Shown here one piece after another: positions 42,129-50,864 of a stretch of DNA of 64,000 bases (the stretch's first letter is position 1; each line of letters starts with the position of its first letter). The translations under genes were made by a program, and so were the position numbers. The notes under the pieces are model-generated. The model saw nothing but the letters and a program-made list of their open reading frames with translations, had not been told where the DNA came from and searched no databases. The DNA is from Streptomyces sp. LaPpAH-108. Its GTDB lineage: Bacteria; Actinomycetota; Actinomycetes; Streptomycetales; Streptomycetaceae. Where the stretch lies: positions 656,053 through 720,052 of the forward strand of contig NZ_KB891988.1 of the NCBI RefSeq assembly GCF_000373625.1, in the 5' to 3' direction.

Positions 42129-43030
42129 CCCGCGTCGTCTTCGTCCTGCTGCCCGACGTCCACCTCCTCGACCTCGCCGGCCCTGCCCAGGTCTTCTCCA
42201 CGGCGGCGGGCTTCGGGCAGCCGTACACCCTCGTCTACGTCGCCGAGTCCCCGCAGGTCACCAGCGCGCAGGGGCTCCCGCTCACGGCGCGGACGCAGTG
42301 GCCGCCCCTGGACCCCGGGGACCTGGTCGTCGTACCGGGCTGGCGCGCCCCCGCCCTGTGCGGCGGTCCCGCGCCCGGCGCCGCCCTGGTCGAGCGGCTG
42401 CGCGCGCACCACGCGGCGGGCGGCACCGTCGCCAGCGTCTGCGCCGGGGCGGAGGCGCTGGGCCGCGCGGGGCTGCTCGACGGGCGCCGCTGTACGACCC
42501 ATCACGCGCTCCAGGACGAACTCGCCGCCCGCCACCCCCGGGCCACCGTCGTGCGGGACGTGCTCTTCACCACCGACGACCGCGTGGTCACCTCGGCGGG
42601 CATCGCCAGCGGGATCGATCTCGCGCTGCATCTGCTGGCGGTACGGCACGGGGCCGCGCTGGCCGCGCGGGTCGCTCGCGAGATGGTCATCTACGCGCGG
42701 CGTAACGGGGACGAGCCGCAGGCCAGCGCGATGCTGCGGCACCGGGGGCATCTGGACGACACGGCGCATCGGGTGCAGGACCTGATCGACGCGCGGTTCG
42801 CTGAGCGGTTGCCGTTGGAGCGGCTGGCCGCGCAGGTCGGCGTCAGCCCGCGGACGCTCACGCGGGTGTTCGGCCGGGCCACGGGGCTTACGCCGCTGCG
42901 GTATCAGCAGGCGCTTCGGGTCGAGCGGGCCGAGCATCTGATTGGGCATGGGGCGACTGTGGAGGCGGCGGCGCGGGAGGTCGGTTTCGACGATGCGCGG
43001 ATGCTGCGCAGGCTTCGGCGGGGGGCCTAG
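42125..43030 (+). CDS. GlxA-family (DJ-1/PfpI plus AraC) transcriptional regulator
   Basis: A 301-residue regulator. Residues 1-165 are a DJ-1/PfpI-like sensor domain with the nucleophile-elbow Cys in SVCAGAEALGRAGLL. Residues about 205-301 are the AraC-type DNA-binding domain with LERLAAQVGVSPRTLTRVFGRATG and the second helix pair ending VEAAAREVGFDDARMLRRLRRG. The final AraC segment is short, as if ended early. Its start overlaps the isochorismatase stop by four bases (ATGA). It probably regulates that gene or its substrate's use. Confidence 0.88.
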   Translation: MTRVVFVLLPDVHLLDLAGPAQVFSTAAGFGQPYTLVYVAESPQVTSAQGLPLTARTQWPPLDPGDLVVVPGWRAPALCGGPAPGAALVERLRAHHAAGGTVASVCAGAEALGRAGLLDGRRCTTHHALQDELAARHPRATVVRDVLFTTDDRVVTSAGIASGIDLALHLLAVRHGAALAARVAREMVIYARRNGDEPQASAMLRHRGHLDDTAHRVQDLIDARFAERLPLERLAAQVGVSPRTLTRVFGRATGLTPLRYQQALRVERAEHLIGHGATVEAAAREVGFDDARMLRRLRRGA

Positions 43031-43080
43031 GCGCCGTTGTCGCTTCCGTCGTCTTGCGGCTGGCCCGGCGTCGTGGCTTG

Positions 43081-43103
43081 TCGCGCAGTTCCCCGCGCCC
43101 CTT
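43081..43103 (+). repeat. dispersed intergenic repeat, copy 2
   Basis: Same core as copy 1 (CGCAGTTCCCCGCGCCCCTT), in the 106-bp gap between the converging regulator and HtrA-like genes. Confidence 0.9.
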
Positions 43104-43136
43104 AAAAGCCTCGTGGCTCGGCCTGTTTGAAAGGGC

Positions 43137-44204
43137 TCACTGTTCGCCCAGGGTTACCTCTGTCGTTCGGTCCTTGCCGGACCTCAGGTAGGTCAGTTTT
43201 ACCTGTTGGCCTGGTTTGTCGGCTGCCAGGGCTTCTGCCAGGGCTGTGACCGAGGTGATCGTGGTGTCGTCCAGGCGGGTGATGACGTCTCCGGTGCGCA
43301 GGCCCGCTCGGGCTGCGGGGCCGCCGGGGGTGACCGTGACCACGGCGGCGCCTACGGGGCGGTAGCTGTCGTCGACGACCGTGCGGGCGCTGATGCCGAG
43401 GGCGGCGCGGCCGGAGTCGGTGACCTTGCCGTGCTGGACGATCTGACCGGCGACCGTGCGGACCATGGAGGACGGGATGGCGAAGCCGATGCCGGGGGCC
43501 GAGCCGCCGCCCATGCCGGGGTCGGCGGCGGCGAGCGTCGGGATGCCGATGACCTGGCCGTCCAGGTCGACCAGCGCGCCCCCACTGTTGCCGGGGTTGA
43601 TCGCGGCCGAGGTCTGCACCATGTTGGCGATGGTCGCGCCGGTGCCGCCGCCCTCGTCGCTCTCGCTGACCGTCCGCCCGGTCGCGGAGACGATGCCCTG
43701 GGTCACGCTGGAGGACAGCCCCAGCGGTGAGCCCATGGCCAGCACGATCTGGCCGACCTGCACCTTGTCGGAGTCCGCGAACTGAGCCGGTTTCAGCCCG
43801 GACGGCACCCGGTCCAGCTTGATCACCGCGAGATCCTGGTCGGGGTAGGAGTAGACCAGGCTCGCGGTCAGCTGGGCCTCACTGCTGGCCGTCGTCACCT
43901 TGAAGGTCTTCTCCGCGCCCACCACGTGCGCGTTGGTGACGATGTGCCCCTGGGAGTCGAAGACGATCCCCGAGCCCAGATCCCGGCTCGCCTGGATCTG
44001 GACGACCGAGGGCAGCGCTTCCTTGATCACCCGCTGGTACTGGTCCTGGAGCTGGTTCGCCACCTCGGGCAGCGCGGCCCGCGCGGCCGACGGCTCCACC
44101 GGAGCGGCGGCCGGTGCCGAACAGCCGGAACCGAGGACGGCGGAGCACACCAGCACGGCGGCCGGGGCCACCCGGCCGAGAGCGCGGGTACGGGAAGCGT
44201 CCAT
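43137..44204 (-). CDS. HtrA-like serine protease, lipoprotein, with PDZ domain
   Basis: A 355-residue exported protease. The signal peptide ends in a lipobox (AVLGSGCSA), so the mature protein should be lipid-anchored outside the membrane. The trypsin-like triad is in IVTNAHVVG (His), PDQDLAVIKL (Asp) and AINPGNSGGAL (Ser). A C-terminal PDZ domain (about 265-345; AVVTVTPGGPAARAGLRTGDVITRLDD) binds substrate tails. It probably works in envelope protein quality control. The ATG at 44204 matches the signal peptide. It converges with the regulator gene across a dispersed repeat. Confidence 0.9.
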   Translation of the reverse strand: MDASRTRALGRVAPAAVLVCSAVLGSGCSAPAAAPVEPSAARAALPEVANQLQDQYQRVIKEALPSVVQIQASRDLGSGIVFDSQGHIVTNAHVVGAEKTFKVTTASSEAQLTASLVYSYPDQDLAVIKLDRVPSGLKPAQFADSDKVQVGQIVLAMGSPLGLSSSVTQGIVSATGRTVSESDEGGGTGATIANMVQTSAAINPGNSGGALVDLDGQVIGIPTLAAADPGMGGGSAPGIGFAIPSSMVRTVAGQIVQHGKVTDSGRAALGISARTVVDDSYRPVGAAVVTVTPGGPAARAGLRTGDVITRLDDTTITSVTALAEALAADKPGQQVKLTYLRSGKDRTTEVTLGEQ

Positions 44205-44261
44205 GACCCGAGTCTGAGCGCCCGGAGGCCGCACCGGCCCGCCGGATACGCCCGAACGGGC

Positions 44262-45113
44262 TCAGCCCCGAACCCCGCACAGGTGCAGCAGCGCCGCGAC
44301 CCCCCGGTACGGATCCGTACGTCCCGCCCGCTCCTCCACGTCGAGCAGTCCGGGCACGTCCGCGGCCGGGTACGAGGACGGCGGGGCCGCCCCCGGGTCG
44401 TCCGCGTCGGCGAGGTCGGCGAACACGCCCACGCCGTACCAGGCGTGCAGCGGGGCGGCGATGCCGTCCAGGGTCGCGGTCAGCACCGCGAGGCGGTCGG
44501 CGCGGGGGCGGGGAGCGGGCTGCTCGGCCGGGCCCTCCCCGTCGGCCTCGGAGCGCGAGCGCGGCAGCAGGGCGGTGGCGTCGAGCGCGGCCAGGGCGCC
44601 CGTCCAGTCACCGGCCAGACCCGGCCGCATGGCGAGCGCGTCGCCGTTGCGCACGAGGAGCGAGAGCAGACCGCCGGGCGCGAGCATCCTGGCCAGACCC
44701 GCCACCAGCGGATCGGGCTCCTCCACCCGCATCAGCAGCCCGTGGCAGAGCACCACGTCGAAGCTGCCCGGCAGGAAGTGCACGCCGGTGTCCCGCCCGT
44801 CGCCGTGCACCAGCCGGACCCGCTCGCGCACGCCCTCCGGCTCGGCGGCCAGGTTCGCGCGCGCGGCGGCGATCACCACCGGGTCGTTCTCCACGCCGGT
44901 GACGTGATGGCCGATCCGGGCCAGCCTGAGCGCCCCCGCGCCCCGGCCCGTGCCCACGTCGAGCACCCGCAGCCGCCGCCCCAGGGCGAAGCGCGCCCCC
45001 AGCTGCTCGTCGAGCTGCCGGGTCACCAGTTCATGGCGTACGAGGTCACGCGGAACACCCGGTCCGCCCGGCCTGAGCCCGGCGGCGGGCCGGGGAGCTG
45101 CGTCTGCGCTCAG
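44262..45113 (-). CDS. SAM-dependent methyltransferase (probable CTG start)
   Basis: A 283-residue class I methyltransferase with motif I VLDVGTGRGAGALRLARIGHHV and VVLCHGLLMRVEEPDPLVAGLARMLAPGGLLSLLV. No ATG, GTG or TTG occurs in frame between the upstream gene's interior and residue about 30. CTG at 45111-45113 overlaps the DUF3043 gene's TGA as CTGA and sits 5 bases after GGAGAG, so it is the best start. The alternative is a GTG further in (VTRQLDEQLG) with a poor ribosome site. The substrate is unknown. It is translationally coupled to the DUF3043 membrane protein. Confidence 0.75.
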   Translation of the reverse strand: MSADAAPRPAAGLRPGGPGVPRDLVRHELVTRQLDEQLGARFALGRRLRVLDVGTGRGAGALRLARIGHHVTGVENDPVVIAAARANLAAEPEGVRERVRLVHGDGRDTGVHFLPGSFDVVLCHGLLMRVEEPDPLVAGLARMLAPGGLLSLLVRNGDALAMRPGLAGDWTGALAALDATALLPRSRSEADGEGPAEQPAPRPRADRLAVLTATLDGIAAPLHAWYGVGVFADLADADDPGAAPPSSYPAADVPGLLDVEERAGRTDPYRGVAALLHLCGVRG

Positions 45114-45706
45114 GGTCGCTCTCCGCGCTTGACCTGCGGCTTGGGCAGCCGGAGCCGGCGCATCTGGAGCGAGCGCATCAGGCCGTAGGCCACCGCGCCC
45201 CTGCGGTTGTCGTTCGGGAACCGCTGACCCAGCGCCTTGCGCAGCCGGACGCCGCTCCAGACCGAGTCGACCACGATGAGCACGATCACGATCAGCCACA
45301 GGATCAGCGCGATGCTCTGCAGCGCGGGAATCCGCACCACGCTCAGCACGAGGATCACGATGGCCGCGGGCAGGAAGTACTCCGCGACGTTGATCCGCGA
45401 GTCCACCCAGTCACGGGCGAACTTCCGGATCGGGCCCTTGTCGCGGGCGGGCAGGTACCGCTCGTCGCCGCCGGCCAGGGCCTTGCGCTGCCGCTCGAGA
45501 GCGGACCGGCGCTCCTCGCGCTGGCGCTTGGCCGCGTCCTTGCGGTTCGTCGGCGTACTGGCCACACTGCGCCGCTGGGACTGGGCCTCGCTCCGCTTGG
45601 GAGTGGGCCTGCCCTTCGGGGCCTGCGGGTCACGGGTCTGCTTGGAGTCGGTCACCTGCGCCTTGTCGGCGGGGGCCTTCTCTTCCTTGGCACGGCTACG
45701 GAACAC
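45110..45706 (-). CDS. DUF3043 membrane protein
   Basis: A 198-residue protein beginning with GTG (VFRSRAKEEKAPADKA). A long charged cytosolic N-terminus (residues 1-100; many Lys, Arg and Glu) is followed by KGPIRKFARDWVDSRINVAEYFLPAAIVILVLSVV and a second helix, ending in a basic tail. This is the DUF3043 signature found across actinobacteria; the function is unknown. Its stop overlaps the start of the methyltransferase gene. The start is inferred from the family; the ribosome site is weak. Confidence 0.82.
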   Translation of the reverse strand: MFRSRAKEEKAPADKAQVTDSKQTRDPQAPKGRPTPKRSEAQSQRRSVASTPTNRKDAAKRQREERRSALERQRKALAGGDERYLPARDKGPIRKFARDWVDSRINVAEYFLPAAIVILVLSVVRIPALQSIALILWLIVIVLIVVDSVWSGVRLRKALGQRFPNDNRRGAVAYGLMRSLQMRRLRLPKPQVKRGERP

Positions 45707-46004
45707 AAAACCCAAGGGTACGGGCTTCCCGGCATGGACCCCAGCCCTCTGGGGAACGATCCGGCAACACCCGGCGTCTGTAGCAGGGACCGCACCGGGG
45801 GAACGACCGGGGGAAACAGGGGACGAACGGGACGTCACCCGGGGATCACCTACTCCTCACGCCGGAGCGGGGGCGTCCGCCCTCGTCCCTGGGGAGGAGA
45901 GCATGAGCGCCCGAACGGTGCGGTAATGGAGGCAGGGCCCGTACTGTGGGTTCTGTCGCAGGATCGGTGAGCTGGAGTCCGTCAGAAGGGGGCGCGCGAA
46001 GCCC
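45707..46004. other. divergent intergenic region before pspA
   Basis: This region holds no gene. Two CCGGGGGAA motifs 12 bp apart lie near 45795 and 45807, and TACTGT (45942-45947) resembles a -10 element for pspA. No clear operator is seen. Confidence 0.35.
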
Positions 46005-46793
46005 ATGAGCGGTGTCATGAAGCGTATGGGGATGATCTTCCGCGCGAAGGCGAACAAGGCCCTTGACCGGGCCGAGGACCCGCGCGAGACCCTTGACTAC
46101 TCGTACCAGAAGCAGCTGGAGCTGCTGCAGAAGGTGCGCCGGGGCGTGGCCGACGTGGCGACCTCCCGCAAGCGCCTGGAGCTCCAGCTCAACCAGTTGC
46201 AGCAGCAGTCCGGGAAGCTGGAGGACCAGGGCCGCAAGGCGCTCGCGCTCGGCCGCGAGGACCTGGCCCGCGAGGCGCTGTCCCGGCGTGCCGCCCTCCA
46301 GCAGCAGGTCACCGACCTGGAGACGCAGCACGCGACCCTCCAGGGCGAGGAGGAGAAGCTGACGCTGGCCGCCCAGCGCCTGCAGGCCAAGGTGGACGCC
46401 TTCCGCACCAAGAAGGAGACCATCAAGGCCACCTACACCGCCGCCCAGGCGCAGACCCGCATCGGCGAGGCGTTCTCCGGCATCTCCGAGGAGATGGGCG
46501 ACGTCGGCCTCGCGATCCAGCGTGCCGAGGACAAGACCGCCCAGCTCCAGGCCCGCGCCGGTGCCATCGACGAGCTGCTGGCCTCCGGTGCCCTGGACGA
46601 CCAGTCCGGCATGGCCAAGGACGACATCCAGGCCGAGCTGGACCGGCTCTCCGGCGGTTCGGACGTGGAGCTGGAACTCCAGCGGATGAAGGCCGAGCTG
46701 GCCGGGGGCTCCCCGCAGCAGGCCATCGAGGGTGGCACCGGTCAGGGCCAGGCCCAGCAGCCGCAGGACACCCCGCGCTTCGACAAGCAGTAG
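46005..46793 (+). CDS. pspA: phage-shock protein A family membrane-stress protein
   Basis: A 262-residue PspA/IM30 protein that binds stressed membranes. The amphipathic N-terminal helix (MSGVMKRMGMIFRAKANKALD) is followed by long coiled coil (about residues 25-225; LELLQKVRRGVADVATSRKRLELQLNQL) and a Gln/Gly-rich tail. The start ATG at 46005 matches the family N-terminus. pspAA follows 32 bp downstream. HtpX and PspAB, the other members of the set, are at the far left of the window. Confidence 0.95.
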   Translation: MSGVMKRMGMIFRAKANKALDRAEDPRETLDYSYQKQLELLQKVRRGVADVATSRKRLELQLNQLQQQSGKLEDQGRKALALGREDLAREALSRRAALQQQVTDLETQHATLQGEEEKLTLAAQRLQAKVDAFRTKKETIKATYTAAQAQTRIGEAFSGISEEMGDVGLAIQRAEDKTAQLQARAGAIDELLASGALDDQSGMAKDDIQAELDRLSGGSDVELELQRMKAELAGGSPQQAIEGGTGQGQAQQPQDTPRFDKQ

Positions 46794-46825
46794 CCCGCCG
46801 CCGGGACCGAGCCGAGGAGGCCGAC

Positions 46826-47104
46826 GTGATCGTACGGATCATGGGCGAGGGGCAGGTGCGCGTCGACGACGCGCACTTCACCGAGCTGAACAAGCTGGAC
46901 GACGAGCTGCTGGCCGAGATGGAGAGCGGTGACGAGGCGGGTTTCCGCCGTACGCTCACCGCCCTCCTGGACGCCGTCCGGGGCTTCGGCACCCCGCTGC
47001 CGGACGACGCCCTGGAGCCCTCCGAGCTGATCCTGCCCGCCCCGGACGCCACCCTGGAGGAGGTCCGGGAACTCCTCGGCGACGACGGACTGATCCCGGG
47101 CTGA
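46826..47104 (+). CDS. pspAA: PspA-associated protein PspAA
   Basis: A 92-residue acidic protein (MIVRIMGEGQVRVDDAHFTELNKLDDELLAEMESGDEAGFRR, GTG start) matching the PspAA family that accompanies PspA in actinobacteria. A strong GAGGAGG ribosome site precedes the GTG, and 32 bp separate it from the pspA stop. It is thought to help PspA regulation or assembly; the precise role is not known. Confidence 0.9.
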   Translation: MIVRIMGEGQVRVDDAHFTELNKLDDELLAEMESGDEAGFRRTLTALLDAVRGFGTPLPDDALEPSELILPAPDATLEEVRELLGDDGLIPG

Positions 47105-47134
47105 CCGGCAGGGCGGCCCGGGACCTGAGGGTCC

Positions 47135-48526
47135 TCAGTTCAGCGTGAACCATGTGGTGCGGGACTTCTGCCACTCCGGGTGGGAGAGGTCCTTCGCCTC
47201 GGTGCCGTCGCCGTAGAGGTCGGCGCTGCCGTCGTCGGTGATCAGCTGCACCCGGGCGCCGGGCGCCGACAGATCGGGCGTGGTCACGATGGACTCCCAG
47301 CCGCCCGCGTCGGCCGTCGGCAGGTCCAGCGCCTTCACCGGCTGGTGCGAGGGCACGCCGTCCCACCGGTACAGGGCGTAGGGCGCGCTGTTGTCCTCCG
47401 CCGCCCAGGACCCGGCCAGGATCAGATACTGCCCCTGGTCGTTACGGCGCAGATCGCGCACCGACAGACCGCCGAGGTCCAGTTCGACCGGGGTGCCGAA
47501 AGCCGCCTTCGTGCCGCGCGCCACCTGGTCCATGTTCGTCACCGGCACCAGCAGCGCCTTCCCGCCCTCCTGCGGCGGGACCAGCGGGGCACGGAAGCCC
47601 AGGTAGGCGGTGGTGGTGGAGCCGGGCGCGAACTCCAGGCCCTCCACGTTGAGGCCGTCCACCTGCTTCGGGGTCTGCCCGTCGGCGGTCGCGTGGGCGA
47701 AGCCGTACCGGTTGCCGTTGGCCTGGTCCCAGGCCACCAGGTCGTCGCGCAGCCGGTGGCCCGCGCTGCCCACGGTCACCGAGGTCGACGCGCCGGAGCC
47801 GGAGAGCGTGGTGGTGAAGACGGTGTTGCGGTCGGGCTTGTACTTGCCGTCCTTGTTGTTGCCGAGCGAGCCGGTCCAGTAGACGGTGTTCCCGACCCGG
47901 GTGCCGCCCTCGATGTCCACCTCCTTGTCGGCGCCCAGCGCGTCGCTCACGTCCCAGCTCTTCACCGGCGCCCCGGAGGCCGAACCGTCGTACAGGCGCA
48001 GGGTGTTGTCCTCGTCGTTGGCGACCAGGAGATAGCCGTTCCCGGCGTCCACGGCGGCCGAGGCGTCCGACGCGCCGGTCAGATAGCGCGCGTCGGCCGA
48101 GCGCTGGACGGACGGGGAGGCCGCGTAGTGCAGGGTCGCGGTGGCCGTCTTGCCGCCGAGCCCGGTCACCTTCAGGGTGAGGTCGGTGTACCCCTGCGCG
48201 CGGGCCGTCACCGCGACCGTACGGGTGCCGCCCGCGCCCGTGACCTGGACATCCCCGGTGCCCGCCACCGAGGACCTGCTCGTCTTGCTCGCGGCCACCG
48301 TGAGGTCGGCGGCGTCGGCGCCGCTCTGCGCGACCGTCGCCGTGACGACCGGGTCGCCGCTCGCGCCGACCGCGCCCGACAGATACCCGGCCGACAGCTT
48401 GATCGTCGGCGTCCCGTAGCTCGCGGCTGCCGCCGGGGCGGCCGGCAGCAGCGGGCCCGCCGCCGAGACCAGCGCGAGCGCGGCGGCCGTCCAGACGGTG
48501 CGGAGGGACGAGGGGTGAGGGCGCAC
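47135..48526 (-). CDS. secreted DUF3616 protein
   Basis: A 463-residue exported protein. A signal peptide (LRTVWTAAALALVSAAGPLLPAAPAAA) is followed by an Ig-like beta-rich segment (about 35-145, YGTPTIKLSAGYLSGAVGAS) and a beta-propeller-like DUF3616 domain (about 160-463) with YLLVANDEDNTLRLYD, VDIEGGTRVGNTVYWTGSLGNNKDGK and LNVEGLEFAPGSTTTAYLGFRAP. The function is unknown; such propellers often bind carbohydrate or phosphate esters. GTG at 48526 places the signal peptide correctly. It converges with pspAA. Confidence 0.85.
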   Translation of the reverse strand: MRPHPSSLRTVWTAAALALVSAAGPLLPAAPAAAASYGTPTIKLSAGYLSGAVGASGDPVVTATVAQSGADAADLTVAASKTSRSSVAGTGDVQVTGAGGTRTVAVTARAQGYTDLTLKVTGLGGKTATATLHYAASPSVQRSADARYLTGASDASAAVDAGNGYLLVANDEDNTLRLYDGSASGAPVKSWDVSDALGADKEVDIEGGTRVGNTVYWTGSLGNNKDGKYKPDRNTVFTTTLSGSGASTSVTVGSAGHRLRDDLVAWDQANGNRYGFAHATADGQTPKQVDGLNVEGLEFAPGSTTTAYLGFRAPLVPPQEGGKALLVPVTNMDQVARGTKAAFGTPVELDLGGLSVRDLRRNDQGQYLILAGSWAAEDNSAPYALYRWDGVPSHQPVKALDLPTADAGGWESIVTTPDLSAPGARVQLITDDGSADLYGDGTEAKDLSHPEWQKSRTTWFTLN

Positions 48527-48770
48527 GGAGGCCGCCTTTCGTCGACTGGACGCGTCCGGCCGCCTGGGCACGGACGCCGAGCAGAAGGCTGGGCCGGTAC
48601 GGCCAACGCCAGGCGTCCGTCATGGATACCCAGGGCGAACACCGACCGACACCTGACGGTCCGTGGCGGGGTGTGGCGGTGCGTGGCGGGCGGGTCGGCG
48701 GGCGGTCGGCGTCCTGGGGGGAGGCCGGGACCGATTCCCGTATGCCCCCCGGCGCCCGTACTGTTCACCG

Positions 48771-49991
48771 GTGAGCACTCTCCAACGCGCCCGGTACGGA
48801 GCGCAGGCCCACCCCCTCGCACTGGACGGGGTCCTCGCCGGTCTGGTGCTGGTGTGCATGATCGGCGGTTCCTTCGCCTCGCCCCACGGTGAGCACGGGG
48901 TCGCCTGGGGCGAGCGCGCCCCGGACCCGCTCAGCCTGGTCCTCATGGTCGTCGGCGCCGTCGCGCTCGTGCTGCGCCGCCGCGCGCCCATGGCCGTCCT
49001 CGCCGTCACCGGCGTCTGCTCGCTGGTCGAGTGCGTCACCGGCGACCCGCGCGCCCCCGTCGTGATGTGCGCCGTCGTCGCCCTCTACACGGTGGCCTCC
49101 ACCACCGGGCGGGCCACCACCTGGCGCGTCGCGCTGCTGGTGATGGCCGTGCTGACCGCCGCCGCGATGCTCGCCGGGCCACTGCCCTGGTACGCGCAGG
49201 AGAACCTCGCGATCATCGCCTGGACCGGCATCGGCGCCACCGCGGGCGACGCCGTACGCAGCCACCGCGCGTTCGTGCAGGCCATACGGGAGCGCGCCGA
49301 ACGCGCCGAGCGCACCCGAGAGGAGGAGGCCCGCCGCCGGGTCGCCGAGGAACGGCTGCGCATCGCCCGCGAACTGCACGACGTGGTCGCCCACCACATC
49401 GCCCTGGTCAACGTGCAGGCCGGAGTCGCCGCCCACGTCATGGACAAGCGCCCCGACCAGGCCAAGGAAGCCCTCGCGCACGTCCGCTCGGCCAGCCGCT
49501 CCGCGCTCGGCGAGCTGCGCGCCACCGTCGGCCTGCTGCGCCAGTCCGGCGACCCGGCCGCCCCCACCGAACCCGCCCCCGGCCTGAGCCGCCTGGACGA
49601 GCTGGCGGGCACCTTCCGCAGCGCCGGGCTCCCGGTGGAGGTCGCCCGCGCCGACCAGGGCACCGAACTGCCCGCCGCCGTGGACCTCGCCGCCTACCGG
49701 ATCGTCCAGGAGGCCCTGACCAACGCCCAGAAACACGCCGGGACCGGCGCCAAGGCCGAGGTCAGCGTCGTACGGGTCGGGCCGAACATCGAGGTCAGCG
49801 TGCTGGACAACGGGCCGGGCGTCACGAGCGCGCCGAGCGCGGGCGGCGGCCACGGGCTGCTCGGGATGCGCGAGCGGGTCACCGCGCTCGGCGGCACCCT
49901 GACCACCGGACCCCGCTTCGGCGGCGGCTTCCGCGTCCATGCCATCCTGCCGGTCAAGACCCGTACGACCGACCGGGAGGAGTCCGCGTGA
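48771..49991 (+). CDS. sensor histidine kinase, NarL/DesK-type
   Basis: A 406-residue kinase. Four to six membrane helices (about 15-165) form the sensor, followed by a short coiled coil and the HisKA_3 phosphoacceptor His in RELHDVVAHHIALVNVQAGVA. The ATPase domain (about 285-395) has the N box EALTNAQKHA, the G1 box LDNGPGV and GHGLLGMRERVTALGG. GTG at 48771 is the start (VSTLQRARYG). Its GTGA overlap with the response regulator gene makes a coupled two-component pair. The signal is unknown. Confidence 0.92.
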   Translation: MSTLQRARYGAQAHPLALDGVLAGLVLVCMIGGSFASPHGEHGVAWGERAPDPLSLVLMVVGAVALVLRRRAPMAVLAVTGVCSLVECVTGDPRAPVVMCAVVALYTVASTTGRATTWRVALLVMAVLTAAAMLAGPLPWYAQENLAIIAWTGIGATAGDAVRSHRAFVQAIRERAERAERTREEEARRRVAEERLRIARELHDVVAHHIALVNVQAGVAAHVMDKRPDQAKEALAHVRSASRSALGELRATVGLLRQSGDPAAPTEPAPGLSRLDELAGTFRSAGLPVEVARADQGTELPAAVDLAAYRIVQEALTNAQKHAGTGAKAEVSVVRVGPNIEVSVLDNGPGVTSAPSAGGGHGLLGMRERVTALGGTLTTGPRFGGGFRVHAILPVKTRTTDREESA

Positions 49992-50665
49992 CGATCCGCG
50001 TCCTGCTGGCCGACGACCAGGCCCTGCTGCGCAGCGCGTTCCGGGTGCTGGTGGAGTCCGAGCCCGGCATGGCCGTCGTCGGGGAGGCGTCCGACGGCGC
50101 CGAGGCGGTACGGCTGGCCAAGGAGCGCGCCGCCGACGTGGTCCTCATGGACATCCGGATGCCCGGCACCGACGGACTCGCCGCCACCCGCATGATCGGC
50201 GCCGACCCCGACCTCGCCCGGGTCCGCGTGGTCATCCTGACCACCTTCGAGGCGGACGACTACGTGGTGGAGGCGCTGCGCGCGGGCGCCTCGGGATTCC
50301 TCGGCAAGGGCAGCGAGCCCGAGGAACTGCTCGCCGCGATCCGGCTGGCCGCCGACGGCGAGGCACTGCTCTCCCCGGCCGCCACCAAGGGCCTGATCGC
50401 CCGCTTCCTCGCCCAGGCCGACACCGCCGCCCCCGACCCGGTCCGCCTCGCCCGCCTGGACGCGCTCACCGGGCGTGAGCGCGAGGTGCTGGTCCAGGTG
50501 GCCGGGGGGCTCAGCAACGACGAGATCGCCGAGCGCCTGGAAGTCAGCCCGCTGACCGTGAAGACGCACGTCAACCGGGCCATGGCCAAGCTCGGCGCCC
50601 GCGACCGGGCCCAGCTGGTGGTCATCGCCTACGAGTCCGGGCTGGTACGTCCCCGGACGGAGTGA
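49988..50665 (+). CDS. NarL/LuxR-family response regulator
   Basis: A 225-residue regulator with receiver domain (VLLADDQALLRSAFRVL, phosphoacceptor Asp55 in VLMDIRMPG, Lys in FLGKG) and C-terminal LuxR-type HTH (LTGREREVLVQVAGGLSNDEIAERLEVSPLTVKTHVNRAMAKLG). The GTG at 49988 overlaps the kinase stop as GTGA. It precedes a large RND transporter gene by 199 bp in the same direction, and that transporter is its most likely target. Confidence 0.93.
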   Translation: MTIRVLLADDQALLRSAFRVLVESEPGMAVVGEASDGAEAVRLAKERAADVVLMDIRMPGTDGLAATRMIGADPDLARVRVVILTTFEADDYVVEALRAGASGFLGKGSEPEELLAAIRLAADGEALLSPAATKGLIARFLAQADTAAPDPVRLARLDALTGREREVLVQVAGGLSNDEIAERLEVSPLTVKTHVNRAMAKLGARDRAQLVVIAYESGLVRPRTE

Positions 50666-50666
50666 C

Positions 50667-50693
50667 CTCCACCCGCGTGTACTGCGCGTGGAG
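50667..50693. other. inverted repeat between the response regulator and RND genes
   Basis: CTCCAC and GTGGAG arms with inner CGCG pairs, directly after the response regulator stop. It may be a weak terminator or an operator for the transporter gene. Confidence 0.4.
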
Positions 50694-50864
50694 TAGGAGG
50701 CGGGTAAGAGACGGGACCTGGGGCCTACGGAGCCGGGTCCGGCCATGGGCGAGGGTATGAGGTGGGCGCTTTTCCGTGCCCTTTTCCTTGCCCTTTCCGT
50801 GCCCGCACCGCTTCCGCGCCCGTCCCAGCAGCTTCTGCCGCTCACAGAAGAGAGACCCTGTCCC

